From Sphaerolaimus hirsutus (taxonomy: Eukaryota; Nematoda; Chromadorea; Monhysterida; Sphaerolaimidae), in assembly GCA_964036195.1 (NCBI GenBank), contig OZ038452.1, positions 15,928,704 to 15,992,703 on the forward strand: DNA of 64,000 nt, given 5' to 3'. Positions 48,045-60,789 of this stretch are shown in pieces. How positions within the stretch are numbered: position 1 is the first letter of the stretch; every line of letters starts with the position of its first letter. The position numbers and the translations under genes were made by a program. Below the pieces are notes generated by a model. It saw nothing but the letters and a program-made list of their open reading frames with translations, searched no databases and was not told the origin of the DNA.

Positions 48045-49985
48045 GTTGATGGGTGTTTGCCAAATTTGGGGCTGAGTTTATGGGAGTTAACAATAACATT
48101 ACCATAATCCTTCAGTGAGGCCCCCGGGGCTAAAAAATATAAATTGTGATATGATGCATTTGTGGGTTACTGATTACAATGATTTGAAATATGCACTCCA
48201 TTCTGACAGTACATTACCATAACCCTGAAATTGAATCCCTGGGGCCAAAACTTTCAAATTGTGAAATGATGCATTGTGGGTTTCTAATTGCACTGATTTG
48301 ATATATAATGCACTCCATTTTGACACTACATAACCCTGAAAACTACATAACCATAACCCTGAAAATGAACCTCTGGAACCAAAAACTTTCAATTTGTGAA
48401 ATCATTCATTCTTGGGTTTCTGATTGCACTGATGAGTTGATGGGTGTTTGTCAAATTAGGGGCTGAGTTTATGGGAGTTCACAATAACATTACCATAATC
48501 CTTCAGTGAGGCCCCCGGGGCTAAAAAATATAAATTGTGATATGATGCATTTGTGGGTTACTGATTACAATGATTTGAAATAAGCACTTCATTCTGACAG
48601 TACATTACCATAACCCTGAAATTGAATCCCTGGGGCCAACTTTCAAATTGTGAAATGATGCATTGTGGGTTTCTAATTGCACTGATTTGATATATAATGC
48701 ACTCCATTTTGACACTACATAACTCTGAAAACTACATGACCATAACCCTGAAAATGAACCTCTGGAACCAAAAACTTTCAATTTGTGAAATCATTCATTC
48801 TTGGGTTTCTGATTGCACTGATTTGATATATGCACTCCATTTTGACACTACATTACCATAACCCTAAAAATGAACCCATGGGGCCAAATACTTTCAATTT
48901 GAGAAATAATGCATTTTCGGGTTTCTGATAGCACTAATTTAAAATATGCACTTCATTTTGACACTACATTACCATAACCCTAAAAATGAACAACCTGGGC
49001 CAAAAACTTTCAAATCATAAAATGATGGATTTGTGGGTTTCTGAGTGTAACGATTTCAAATATGCCCAGGGCTTCAAAAATTAGAAATTGTGAAATGATT
49101 CAATGTGGGTTTCTGATTACACTGATTTGAAATATGCACTCCATTTTGACACTACATAACCCTGAAAACTACATAACCATAACCCTGAAAATGAACCTCT
49201 GGAGCCAAAAACTTTCAATTTGTGAAATCATTCATTTTTGGGTTTCTGATTGCACTCATTTGAAATATGCATTTCATTTTGACACTACATTACCATAACC
49301 CTAAAAATGAACCCCCTGGGCTGAAAACTTTCAAATCATAAAATGATGCATTTGTGGGTTTCTGATTGTAGCAATTTCAAATATGCACTCCATTTTGACA
49401 CTAAATTACTAAAACCCTGAAATTGAACCCCTAGACCAATAAATTTCAAATTGTGAAATGATGCATTTTGCAGGTTTCTAATTACACTGATTCGAAATGA
49501 CTCAATTTCAACTCTACATTACTGTAAGCCTTAAATTGAAAATTGAAAATAAATTAGAAATTGTGAAATGATGCATTTCTGGCTTTTTGATTGCCTTGAT
49601 TTGAAATATGCACTTCATTTTGACACTACATTACCATAACCCTGAAAATGAACCCCCAGGGCTAAAAATTTTCAAATCATAAAATGATGTGTTTGTGGGT
49701 TTCTGATTGTAGCAATTTCAAATATACACTCAATTTTTACACCACATTACTAAAACCCTGATAATGAACCCCTGGGCCCAAAAACTTTCAATTTGTGAAA
49801 TGATGCATTTGTGGGTTTTTTATTGCAGTGATTTGAGATGTGCACTCCATTTCTACTCTACATAACCATAACCTTTAAGTCTAACCCCTGGGGCTAAAAA
49901 ATTGAAGATTGTGAATTGATGCATTTGTGGATTGATGCTAGAGATTATTTCAAATATTCATTCTATTTTGACACTACATTACCAT
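48045..49985. repeat. Satellite, ~116-bp monomers with ~388-bp higher-order unit
   Basis: About 15 degenerate monomers, each with CCATTTTGACACTACATTAC, CATAACCCTGAAAATGAACC, TTTCAAATTGTGAAATGATG and GTGGGTTTCTGATTGCACTG. A larger block starting GTTGATGGGTGTTTGYCAAA is repeated at about 48045 and 48433, showing higher-order duplication. Non-coding. Confidence 0.85.
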
Positions 49986-50125
49986 AAACCTGAAAATGAG
50001 TTTACAGGAGTTTCCAAATTAGGGACTGAGTTTATGGGAGTTTCCAAATTAGGGGCTGAGTCTATGGGAGTTTCCAAATTAGGGGCTGAGTTTACAGGAG
50101 TTTCCAAACTAGGGGCTGTGTTTAC
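49986..50125. repeat. 30-bp minisatellite
   Basis: Four to five units of GAGTTTAyrGGAGTTTCCAA + ATTAGGGGCT. The open frame that reads GVSKLGAEFT repeatedly is a by-product of a unit length divisible by three. Confidence 0.8.
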
Positions 50126-50660
50126 AGGATTTAGAGGGGGTCCCCATGGGGTGCCATTTTTGGGGGGTCTCCAGGGGGTGCCATTTTTTGGAGGCACATA
50201 TGGGGGTGCCATTTCAAGGGGGTCCCAATGGGATGCTATTTTTTGGGTGGTCCCCAGTGGTGCCGTTTTTTGTTGGTCCTTAGGGGGGTGCTATATTTTT
50301 TTGTGGGGGGGGGGGGGTCCATAGGGGGTGCCATTTTGGGGGGGGGGTCCCCAGGGGGTGCCATTTTTGAAGAGTCCCCAGGGGGAGCCAACTTTGGGTG
50401 GGTCCCCAGGGGGTGGCATTTTTGTGGCGGTTCCTAGGGGGTGCCATGTTTGGGGGGTCCCCAGGGGGTGCCATTTTTGGGGGGGTCCCTAGGGGGTGCT
50501 ATTTTTGGGGGGTCCCTAAGGGGTGCCATTTTTTGGTGGTCCTCAGGGGGTGCCATATTTGTGGGGCCCTAGGGGGTCCCATTTTTGGGCGGTTCCCAGG
50601 GGGTGCCACTTTTGGGAGGTTCCCTGGGTGATGCCATTTGGAGGGGGGTCCCCACTGGGG
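50126..50660. repeat. G-rich ~31-bp minisatellite
   Basis: About 16 units of GGTCCCCAGGGGGTGCCATT + TTTGGGG. Strong G bias on the plus strand with G3-G13 runs in every unit; G-quadruplex formation is likely. Non-coding. Confidence 0.85.
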
Positions 50661-50697
50661 TGTCAGTTTTTGCAAGCCTCTGAGTAGTGGGTACCTA

Positions 50698-51094
50698 TAG
50701 CAGGATTCTCTCCAACCTTCAGTTGGGTTTTGTGGTTCTCTACAATTTATACCACAAGGATTTACAAACACAAAAAGAACAGCAAAGCACAAATGTAACC
50801 AATTTAAGATAACAACAAATTTTGACACCTTGCAAAAACCACACTATCATATCACAAAATCTATACCACACAAAATGCACACTGCCCAACCATTTTACAG
50901 AAGTTTACAAAAAATCCATTCCAAAACATTGCATCTTTGGTATTGGTCTTGTTATTGTTGGTACATTACATACCGCATTTCAAAACACATGCCTAGCATG
51001 TGGGCAAACTTAACTAAACTATCATATTTCCTCCAATGGTATTAATTGTAGAGAACCACAAAACCCGACCGAAGGTCGGAGAGAATCCTGCTAG
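50698..51094. mobile_element. Foldback MITE AGCAGGATTCTCTCC
   Basis: AGCAGGATTCTCTCCAACCT with GGGTTTTGTGGTTCTCTACA at the left is inverted at 51045-51093. 397 bp, AT-rich inside, bordering the G-rich array. Confidence 0.7.
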
Positions 51095-51910
51095 TCGAAT
51101 ACAAATGCATCACATTCGGTGTGTAAGGATGCAAAGCAATGTGCACTATGAATGGAAATTGGACGTACATGTGTATGTTGTGTGACGGAAACATACTTGA
51201 AAATTTTGAGGAAATAATAATTCCCCCCTTGAATAGTTCCCCTTCACTGCATGCAAGTGACAGACAGATATGCATGTGGTCTTCCTTTGTTGTTTGATGC
51301 ATAATGTTCTAATTAATAGATAAATAAAAGTTCTAATAAATAGATAAATAAAAGTTCTAATTAACAAATAAGCATATCTTCAAATCTATACAACATTTAT
51401 CAAGCCGCATTCAGAAATAATCCCCACTGCATTTAATATTAGCGCCCACAACCACAATCCCTCCTCAGTTGCGTATGAGATCAGAAGTTTCAACTGATAT
51501 ACTGATGTTAAAAATGATATTACAAGGCCGCACCACATCGCCAGCACAGATGAAAATCGGGGATTAAAATTACTATACAAAAGTTAATTTTTTATGTACG
51601 CGTGTCAGGGACAATGCTCCTCGTGCCACAGTACAACAAACAATCGGTTACTCAATATTCTGCTGACGATCACTCCGTAGAATCAAATAAAAACATAAGT
51701 TTCTTGCATGGAACATTTTTATCTTTCATTTTATTAACGAGGACGCCATGATGGAGTGTTTCATTCAGCAAAATGGCATAGCATGCAGTCGGCAGAGTAT
51801 TTATAACTGGATGTAACCCACCAAGCCAACACAACATTTTATTAGGTTAAAAGTCACCGCATGCTACAATCGATCTGACGTCAACCTTAACAATATTTAG
51901 TGATGGCATA
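51095..51910. other. Intergenic, repeat fragments only
   Basis: 51210-51240 is a TACCGTA-family scrap; 51740-51795 is the inverse of the repeat at 30413. No gene. Confidence 0.5.
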
Positions 51911-52484
51911 TAGGGTGTCAAAAAAATTTTTTACGTAAAACGAAAACAGAAAAAATATTTCAATGGCCGGAAAACGGAATGGAAAACGAAAAAAAATTTC
52001 AGTGGCCGGAAAACGGAAAAAGGGGCCGGAAAAACGGAAACGGAAAAATGAAATTTGCATGAAATGGAAAAATGCCAGAAAATGGATAAAATTTGCTGAA
52101 ATTTTGCTGGAAGTGGGAAAAATTTGCAGAAATTTTGCTAGAAACAGAATTTTTTACATAATTGACAATCTGCATGAATATTTACCAGTTTGGCTGGGAC
52201 AGAAAACCGAAAGTTGGCCAGAAAAAGGTAAAATGAAGCGGAAAATACAGAAAATTGTTGCGGAGAACCGAAAAACGCGGAAAAACTGGAAATTTAGCCG
52301 GAAAACGGAAAAAGGTGGAAAAACTGAAAATTTAGCTGGAAAACAGAAAATGAGCCAGAAAAACGGAAACGGAAAAACGTGGCCGGAAAACGGAACGGAA
52401 AAAAATTTCAGCGGCCGAAAAACGGAAAAAATTTGCTTGCGGAAAACGGAAACGGAAAATGGACAACGGAAATTTGACACCCTA
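51911..52484. mobile_element. hAT-type MITE, TAGGGTGTCAAA family, intact
   Basis: TAGGGTGTCAAAAAAATTTT to AATTTGACACCCTA with exact 8-bp duplications ATGGCATA at 51903-51910 and 52485-52492. The 176-codon frame inside (Lys/Glu/Asn-rich, reiterated) is produced by GGAAAACGGAAA repeats and is not a gene. Confidence 0.88.
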
Positions 52485-53484
52485 ATGGCATAGCACCATC
52501 CATGAAGCACTGGCGACGGGCGCACTTTTCCGGTTGGCGACATGGCCGTTTCAAATGACTACCTACACTTAACTACCTATGCAACGCAGAGATAGTCGCG
52601 CATCACCATGGGCAACAGCTCTCCATGTTTATTGCAGAAATTACCTACAATTTCAACCCTTGTTTTCTCGAAGACGATTGCATTTGCAGTGCACCCTGTG
52701 TCCAATCTCATATCAATTTCTAATGTAATGGTTGGTACCATTTTACACGCCGTTTGATAAAAGATATTCACACATACCTAGGTACTTAGTAAGTGGGAAT
52801 TTAGAATCACCAGAACACTTGACTCAACCTCAAATACCTAATTGATTTACTTCTTTTTACCGATGCACTAAACTGACTTGAAATGTGACTAAACATAAAT
52901 ACACTGTGAATGATATACATAACGAGGTTAGGTTACCTCACGCTGACATTGTAGTTATAGAACGGTTAGCAAACGGGTTAGAAATTCCACTAAAATGCGC
53001 AAGTCAGTGAACAACAACTCAATTCATTTGATCAAACTGAAATCAGAGTTGTTAAAATTGCTGAACTTAACTGAACTGAATGCAAAATATCTGTATATGT
53101 AAAGTACTTTTTATTCACCCCTGAGTACAGAAATTGTAAAATTAAGTACTTTTTCACTGGAAAATGTAAAAACGAGTACTTTTTATATTTGAGAACGATT
53201 TTTACAATGGAAGACATGACAAATGTAGTTTTTTAATGATTAGGTATTTAGTATTTTTACAGGAAAATAATATGATTTCTTCAAGGTTTCTTTATTTTAG
53301 CAACAAAAGATTCTGATTTCACATTTCTGAAATACATTTTCTGTACATGTGTACTTTTCAAAAGTATGCGTACAGGTGAGTACATGTACTTTTTTAAAGT
53401 ACATGTAAATGTATTTACCCAGTACTCTAGTATACCTATATATATATATATGTATATTTCTCGACTAACCGTAAATTAGGCATC
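52485..53484. other. Intergenic with AAGTACTTTT repeat
   Basis: 53095-53460 carries GAGTACTTTTT/AAGTACATGTAAATG words shared with 22080-22520 and 27715-28110, probably a MITE whose ends I could not fix. No gene. Confidence 0.5.
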
Positions 53485-53712
53485 TACCGTATATACTCGA
53501 ATAATCCCCCGGGGGAATTATTTTTTCGTCAGACATTTTTTTGAGGGGGGAACTATTCGAGGGGGGAATTATTCAAGGTGTGGAATTATAATTTCGTCAA
53601 AAAAATTTTAAGCATGTTTCTATGAAATGATTTCATGAAATATGCTTTATTTACTTAATATTAATTTTATTAATTTTTGTTAAAATTGGATGCAAAAACT
53701 TTATCGTTTGCC

Positions 53713-54825
53713 TACCGTATGTCTCCGAGTATAATTCCCCCTCGATCATAGTGCCCAGGGCACTATACATTGCGAAAAGTTCCATGCATAGTGCCCGGGC
53801 CCTATGCAATGCACAAAAAATATTTGGCAAACAGAGCGGAATACCGGAACAAAGCGGAAGTTCTCATGCAAATTTTCTCTTGCTGGCGCCTGTTGTCGCA
53901 TTAAGATGAAAGAAACTAAAAGTGGTGCATTGCGGCGCGCGTCTGGTGCACGCGTCTGGTCTAGTATCACGGTTTTCACTTTCACATTCAAGTCATGCAT
54001 CGTTGGGTGAATTGCATAGTGCCCGGGCACTATTAGGGTTCAAACGATGTATCGTATCGAATATCGGATATCGACCATTTTTTAATATCGAATATCGATA
54101 TCGAAAATTTTGAAAAAATATCGAATATCGAATATCGACCATTTTTTCGATATATCGAACCTATATTGTGTCCCAAAAAAGTTATCATTTTCATTTTGAG
54201 ATATTTATGATTGATCTGATGTGCTTGATCTGATATGAGAATTGTATTAGATGAGTAAAAGTACAGTACTTATAATGTCATGTTTGTTGGAGTGCTAAAT
54301 TTGAAGCCAGAAAATGCTGATATTCTTTTTTTTGCAACATGCCCTTAGCAATCAGGTTATCAGTATAATCTGTAATATCTACCAATTGTTATTTGTCTGA
54401 TACACATTGATTCATCATGTTTTTTTTCTACATGTTCTACTTTTGAGTGATGTAAACCTTGTTAAAATCACTTGTACCATTCACATTTAACTAAAGAGAT
54501 GATTAACCATGCATGCAACCACATGAAAATACAATATGTCATTTGAAATATGCCTTGCTATACCAAAAGCAAATCGCAATATCGAATATCGAAAATATCG
54601 AATATCGACCATTTTTTTATATCGAATATCGAATATCGATATCGAGGTTCCATATCGTATCGATATCGAATATCGAGTTTCAGAAAAAATATCGAATATC
54701 GAATATCGATATCGAAAAGTCATATCGTTTGAACCCTAGGCACTATGCACAGCACTTAAAAAGTGTTGGAAAAAGTCCCCAAATTTGTATAGTGCCCCGG
54801 GAATTATACTCGGAGAAATACGGTA
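53713..54825. mobile_element. TACCGTA-family MITE, middle layer
   Basis: TACCGTATGTCTCCGAGTAT left, ATACTCGGAGAAATACGGTA right. Subterminal CATAGTGCCC / GGGCACTAT words. A different subfamily from the outer layer, inserted into it. Confidence 0.8.
54034..54738. mobile_element. hAT-type MITE, inner layer (ATATCGAATATCG repeats)
   Basis: TAGGGTTCAAACGATGTATCG to CATATCGTTTGAACCCTA with exact 8-bp duplications GGCACTAT at 54026-54033 and 54739-54746. Subterminal arrays of TCGAATATCGAT on both sides. Confidence 0.88.
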
Positions 54826-54950
54826 AAGGGGGATTATTCGACGGGGAAATTATTTTTTATTCAGTCGTCTAAGATGGCGATTTATTCAAGGGGGGATTAT
54901 TGAAGGCGGAGGAATTATTTGAGTACATACGGTAATTCTAAATGTCAACA

Positions 54951-55347
54951 TACCATAAATCCTCGAATAAGTCCTCCCCCTCGAAAATTCCCCCCTGTTG
55001 TGATCGTGAGGACAAAATACCCCCCCTCGAATAACTCCCCCCTCTGATCGATGCCGCAAACGCATCGTGTCATCCGTCGAATGTAAATGCAGTGCAGCGT
55101 GCAACGATAAACTCATAAGAATGTTTTATCATGGCGGCGAGGTATTTACGCTGCATGCTTATGTAGGTATGCAGCTTTATGCTTATTTTCTGCTTATTTT
55201 ATGCTTACTTTTACACTTATTTTTCTGGATTTTCTGACGAAAAAATAACTCCTCCCCTCGAATAACTCCCCCATCGAATACGTCCCCCCTCAAAAAATTA
55301 CGACGATAAAATAACTCCCCTGGGGACTTATTCGAGGATTTACGGTA
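54951..55347. mobile_element. TACCGTA-family MITE (TAAATCCTCGAATAAGTC subfamily)
   Basis: TACCATAAATCCTCGAATAA left (one change), TTCGAGGATTTACGGTA right. Third copy of this subfamily in the window. Confidence 0.78.
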
Positions 55348-56024
55348 TCCACAAAATGTGATTTTGAGTAAATCGCATTTTAAGTTTCAGATTCAAATCA
55401 TGGTCCATGCTGCATGTCCAATTTGACTCCCTAATACATACCATAAAGTTCAATATGTTGACAATAAAGTGTCAAATTTTCAGCCCCTGCTCTCAACGTA
55501 TAAATATGTGAAAACTAGGGTGCCCATATAATCCCATTCAGACAGTACAGGACTGTTTTGGGAAGGGAAATCGACTTGTCGACTTCTAGCACGTGACAAC
55601 ATTTTTTGTTCCCGGCGTCGATGAAGCTAGCTGCCTTATGGGAAATTTATGGACTTGTCGACTTTTAGTAATCAGTGCCCATAGTGGACTTATCACGTTT
55701 CTTGCTATCTTGTCCCAATAAAAAAGGTTACGCAAGGTGGACTCGTCGACTTCTACCTCAATTTATTATGCATTTTTCACAAAAATGTCAGATTTGACAC
55801 TATCATTTGACACTTAGCCTATAGGGGCATGTCTTGTCAAAAAAATTATGGAAAAATATGCGGGAGTATCCCCAGATGACATTTCCGAACTGTTAGAATT
55901 GAACGCCTTAAATACATTTTAACAACTGTGACTGGAATGTACGAAATTGGTGAACCAGACCTAATGCAAGTTGACGCAGAGGTGTCTGGGTGCCCGCAGA
56001 CACCGCTTTCACCGTTTTCAGTCA
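55348..56024. other. Intergenic, nothing recognised
   Basis: GACTTGTCGACTT recurs three times between 55570 and 55760, a weak local repeat. No gene. Confidence 0.45.
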
Positions 56025-59000
56025 TATTGGGCCTCCACACGCTAGTTGACATCGCATTTTTCACATGTAAAATGTCAACTCAGAGTCAACTGAAATTTTT
56101 CTCAGTTGACTCTAGTTGACCCCGTACACAGTAATGATAATGTCAACTAGTAAATTTGGGCAGTACAGATATTTGTGTCACTGGCCGAGTCAACTAAAGC
56201 ATACGCGTATGTTTTTTGCGTACGCGTATGTTTTTTTGGCATACGCGAACGCAGAAAAATGTACGCGTATGTTTTTTTGCGTACTTATACAAATTTTTGC
56301 GTACATGTACACAATTTATGCCTTTTGAATTGCCAAAAGTGTAAAAGTGAAAAAGTTAATGATGAAATGTGGTGATAGTGATGTATTTTTTCATGTTTTC
56401 TTGCGTACACATACACAATTTGCAGTAATTTATTTATTTTGATTTGCCAAAATAGGATAACTTGAAAGGTTAATGATGAAAGTAGTGATAGTGATGTATT
56501 TTTTCATGTGATAGTGATGTATTGTTGCCTTTTAAATGTTGCTTTATATTTCATGTAATTTACTGTTGTTTCCAGACACAATTTGTATAAAATAAAAATT
56601 TAATTTCTTTTTGATTTACATTTTCATTTAACTACTTTATTTAATGTAATAAATTGAAAAATCACAAGCTCAAATGATTTCATGTATAGTTACTATTACA
56701 ATTACATTCTGCCAACAAATCACGCAAAGTGAGTAACAAGACAGCAAAAAAAACTAAGTATTTTAAGCAACTAAGACAACAGAATACTTGGGTTGACTGA
56801 CAAGTAAAAAAAATTTGAACCAGATAATCTTTACATATCAAAATTTTTTAAGAAAAACAAACAGAGGAGATTCATTTTAAACTTGAACAATTTGGAGATT
56901 GAAAATAGCAAACATGAAAACTTTAATTGTTGCATTTTTGCATATATTTTCAAAAAAAATTTACAGCTTTTGACACAACTTTTTGAAATTTTTATTTTGA
57001 AAATTCAAGGTAAAAAAAAATTCAAAATTTAGTTATTCTTTAAAAGTTGCACTTTTGTGTCTAACAAAGAATTCATATCTGCTATCTATTTACTATTAAC
57101 AACAAAACAAAAAGTTTCCAAATTATTATAAAAACAAGCACATTCAAATCTTTCCAAAAATTTAAAAATACTCAAAAATCATTGCGAAATACCAAACAAA
57201 ACCACTAATTCCAGAAAACATTCAAGCCATTTCACTTCGGACACCGCCCCCTGCTGCCACTCTCCTGAAAGTATCAATAGAGTTAAGAATGGATTAGTCT
57301 ATAAAATGTCAACTTATATATTGTTTACTTTACTACTATGCCCCACACAGGCTACTTGACAACGACAGAAAATGTCAACTGTTTCCTGTCCCAATCCAAA
57401 GCTTGCTTTTCAAATCCTGAAAGCAAGCTTTGAAAGGGGATCAGTTTGGTTTGGGACTTTACATTTGGTGTCGATGTCAACTAGCCTGTGTGGGCCCTTT
57501 TTTCAATTATGAGGTGGAGCCAACCACTTACACACACACTCAAACTTATATAAGTTGACATTTTCAATCTATAAATATAACTATAAGCAACATAAATGAC
57601 AACATGCAACCATAAATGTCAACTTATCTGTGTTTACATTTGCAGTTGACATTTTCATTTACAGTGTTCATTGAATTGACTTTTTGGCTGTTTCAAAAGT
57701 TTCAATAAAAGTGAAAATCATGATCGAAAATGTCAACTGAGCTGAAAGTGTACGCTGCGTACGCTAGTATACGTTTTTTTTTCATTTCAGTTGACACAAG
57801 TGTTGTGCGTACAATGTCAAGTACCCAAAATCGTATGAAAACATCAAAAAACGTATGCAAAAGTGTGTATTTCCGGCAGTTGACTCAGCGCTCGCCGACT
57901 TTCCAAAAGTAACTTTATTTATCCAATTTACATTCTATTTATACGAAATTTTAGGTACACATAGAGAAAAATAATGTGCATCTTTCATAGAAGAACTTTT
58001 TGCAAAGGAACAGTTCAAAAAAGTGTGAGAATTGTTTTTGTTCAAAATTTCCAAGTCAGTTGACATCGCGTTTTTTGTATACTATGAGTGCATACGCATA
58101 TTGACATAAGCTACATAGACATTTTGTCAACTTCAAATTTTTTTCTACACTTCATGTGTTCAGTAAACAATGCTTTTCAATATTAATGTTCTGATTTTGT
58201 TGATGCAGAGGCAGCTGCACCAGATATTACTATCACAAGGGACACTACTTGGTGATTCTGTTCATTTCTGCAAGTGCTGATTTGTGTGTGCAGTATGTGC
58301 ATCCTTAAATTTATTTTTACACTTATATTTTTTGCTATATTATTATTATTTTTTTAAAATTATTTTTATTTTTATTTAAATTTTATATTTTTATTTGTTT
58401 AATTGTTTTTACTTATATTTTAATGTCCATTTTTTAATTTTTTGTTCTTAAAGTTTTATTATATTTATTTTCATGGGTATTTTATCTATTTTTTATTTTT
58501 CAATCATTTTTATTTTTTTATAAATTTTATTGTTTTCATTTTAATTTTTACTATTTTTTTAAATATTTTTACTTAAATTTTATAATTTTTATTATTATTA
58601 TTTCATATTATAATTACTTTTTATTTATGAATTTTATGATTTTTATTTTTATTTTTTTCTTCCTATTTTTATAACTTTTTTATTTATATTTCAATTAAAT
58701 TTTCCTTATTTAATTTAATTTTTTATGTTAATTAATTATGTTTTTTTATACAAAAAAATACTGTATACTGGCAAGATTTCTGAGTTAATGAGTCAGATTT
58801 GAACGTTATGTCAACTGATCCATTTCTAGGTGAAATGAATCAGTTGACATATTTTTGTAAACTGTCAGTGTCAACTCATCAATTTTTTTTCAGAGTTAGA
58901 TATTTAGGTGTTAAAAATTGAAAAAGCTGCCATTTTTTTTAAATTTCTTGTGTTACTTGCTTCAATAGTTTTAGTATATCAAATTTCACATTCAGTGCTG

Positions 59001-59663
59001 TCATAACTTGCCAGGAAAACTTTTTAAAATTATTGAAGTTTGAAATATTGAAAAATTCATATCTTTCTTTTGTGTTATGTGATTCTTTCAAAAAAAATAC
59101 TGCTGTGTTCGCATTTATTTTGCCTTTCATTTGGTTATGTTGGCATTATGATGTGATTCCGTGTTGCGCGATGAAAAATAAATTTCCGTTTAAAGAAAAA
59201 GATTTTTTATTCTTTCAAAAAAATTTATTACGAATGAGAATTAGTACAGAAAAATTCACAGACATTTATAGTACATGAAACAACTATCTAATTAACAAGC
59301 ATTCACACATGTAAACAATAAAAAATTTTTGAATATGGAACATGCAAATAATTTTTCATTTGGTTATGCTTCACACAATATATGATAATTAGGTGTCAAA
59401 AAATCAGATTAATTATGGTCTATCACATAACGCTCTTTAAATCACACAAACTGCATCGTAGAAAGCAGGGTCAACTCGTTTCTGAGAATGGATTTTTCCA
59501 GTTGACTTTTTCAATGAAATACATGAGCTAAATGCCAAAAATATGGGTTAACGCGTATGCTCTTTTAAAAAAGTCAAGTGGTGAGTGATTGCGTCAACTG
59601 GAACACTAGTTGACTCTGAGTTGACTCTGAAATGCGATGTCAACTAGCGTGTGGAGGCCCAAT
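56025..59663. mobile_element. 3.6-kb CACACT-ended foldback element
   Basis: ATTGGGCCTCCACACGCTAG at the left and its exact inverse at the right; CATTTTTCACATGTAAAATG, CAGAGTCAACT and TACGCGTATG words follow. The interior is very AT-rich with no coding capacity recognised; frames there are short and Phe/Lys/Asn-rich. 58330-58760 is nearly pure A/T with TTTTTATTTTTA tracts. Ends match the 220-bp MITE at 28818, so it may be the longer relative. Confidence 0.75.
57340..57496. mobile_element. Small CACACT-ended MITE nested in the 3.6-kb element
   Basis: GCCCCACACAGGCTACTTGA left, CAACTAGCCTGTGTGGGCC right, with CAAAGCTTGCTTTC / GAAAGCAAGCTTTG in the middle; a nearly complete hairpin of 157 bp. 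Confidence 0.75.
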
Positions 59664-59759
59664 GATCCACTGTTTTTAAAAATTTACGAGTTTCTGAAAT
59701 GCTGTGCTGCTGACCAGCTGTGCCTCTTATTAGAGTGACCTATATGTCTTCTCTATGAG

Positions 59760-60123
59760 CAGGGTCGTGTATCCAGGGGGGGGGGGGCTGCAGCCCCCCC
59801 CTACCCTCCCGGGGGTGAAACCAGAAAGTGACCGGAAAATGCAATTTTTTTACACACAATGCTAAACACACGTTAAAACTAATGATTGAGTGATGTTAGG
59901 GTAGGGTTTATGTGTATATAAACAGTTATATATGCCTATAACCACATATCTATCTATGTAATTGTTTGATTTTTCTATGTCTGAGTATGGGGAATTTCTG
60001 AAAATTTCTGGCGAAATAATAGACCCCCCCTCTAATACCCCCCCCCCCTCGAATTATCCCCCCCCCCTAAAATTTTGCTGGCGAAATAATAAACCCCCTG
60101 GGGGTATTTCGAGGTAATACGGT
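59760..60123. mobile_element. G/C-run repeat joined to TACCGTA-family right half
   Basis: 59772-59850 matches the dispersed repeat at 47345. From about 60000 the sequence is the right half of a GAAATACCCC-subfamily MITE ending TTCGAGGTAATACGGTA at 60123. Confidence 0.6.
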
Positions 60124-60329
60124 AACTCCGCTGTCTGACACGGGTAATAAGGAAGGCACAAAAAAGTCAGAACTAAAATGTACATAAAGTTCTGACGGGA
60201 GTTATCGACGGGGAAATCAACAGTTGAAGTTAGGGTTCAACTTTAGGACTCAAACGGGTGTCAAATCTATATACCTAGGTATGCATAATATTTATGTACA
60301 TCATTGTATCTATCTGCCTTTACATTATT

Positions 60330-60715
60330 AGCGGAGGTTCAATTCAATATATAGTTTTTTTCGAGGTATAGAACGAAGAAAAGGGAGAAAAATGGCTAAA
60401 AATAGGTGAAAAATAGCTAAAAATGGGTATATAAGCACAAATAGTACTAAAATGGCTGAAAATAGGCATTTAGACACATGAACTAATGATTTTGGAAGTG
60501 GAAATCTATAAAAAGGTATGAAAAATAGCGATTTTGAGTGAAAATTGTGGTATAGTTTCTCAAAAATCGCTGCAGATAGGTAGATAGCTGGCCGATTGGG
60601 GGGGGGGGGGGGTAGGAGATAATAGCCCAAAATTTTGCCTTCGGGATAGATAGATAACTGGGCAGTTTGTGGGGGGGGGGTAACCCCCCAACCCCCCTTT
60701 CCTACCTCTGATGAT
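60330..60715. mobile_element. CAGGGGTA hAT-type MITE, inverted and decayed
   Basis: Inverse of the element at 5652: GATAGATAGCTGGCCGATTG, AAAATTTTGCCTTCGGGATA and CCCCCTTTCCTACC appear in order. The left end is lost. Confidence 0.6.
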
Positions 60716-60789
60716 GCCATTCATATGATGATGTGGCTAGGGCTAGGCTATACATATTATCATACTATCACCCTACCACCTATTTCTGG

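Larger units (their letters stand above)
53485..54934. mobile_element. TACCGTA-family MITE, outer layer of a triple nest
   Basis: TACCGTATATACTCGAATAA left, TATTTGAGTACATACGGTA right. Own sequence is only about 340 bp; the rest is the middle and inner elements. Confidence 0.8.

Noticed and set aside
49932-50324. 130-codon frame with GVSKLGAEF repeats
   Set aside because: A 30-bp minisatellite read in frame followed by the G-rich array; repeats with unit length divisible by three stay open by default.
48045-50660. CRISPR-like array
   Set aside because: Repeats are long, degenerate and contiguous without unique spacers, in an animal genome.
51963-52493. 176-codon open frame, Lys/Glu/Asn-rich
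   Set aside because: It lies inside an intact hAT-type MITE and is produced by GGAAAACGGAAA repeats; no start context, splice sites or family.
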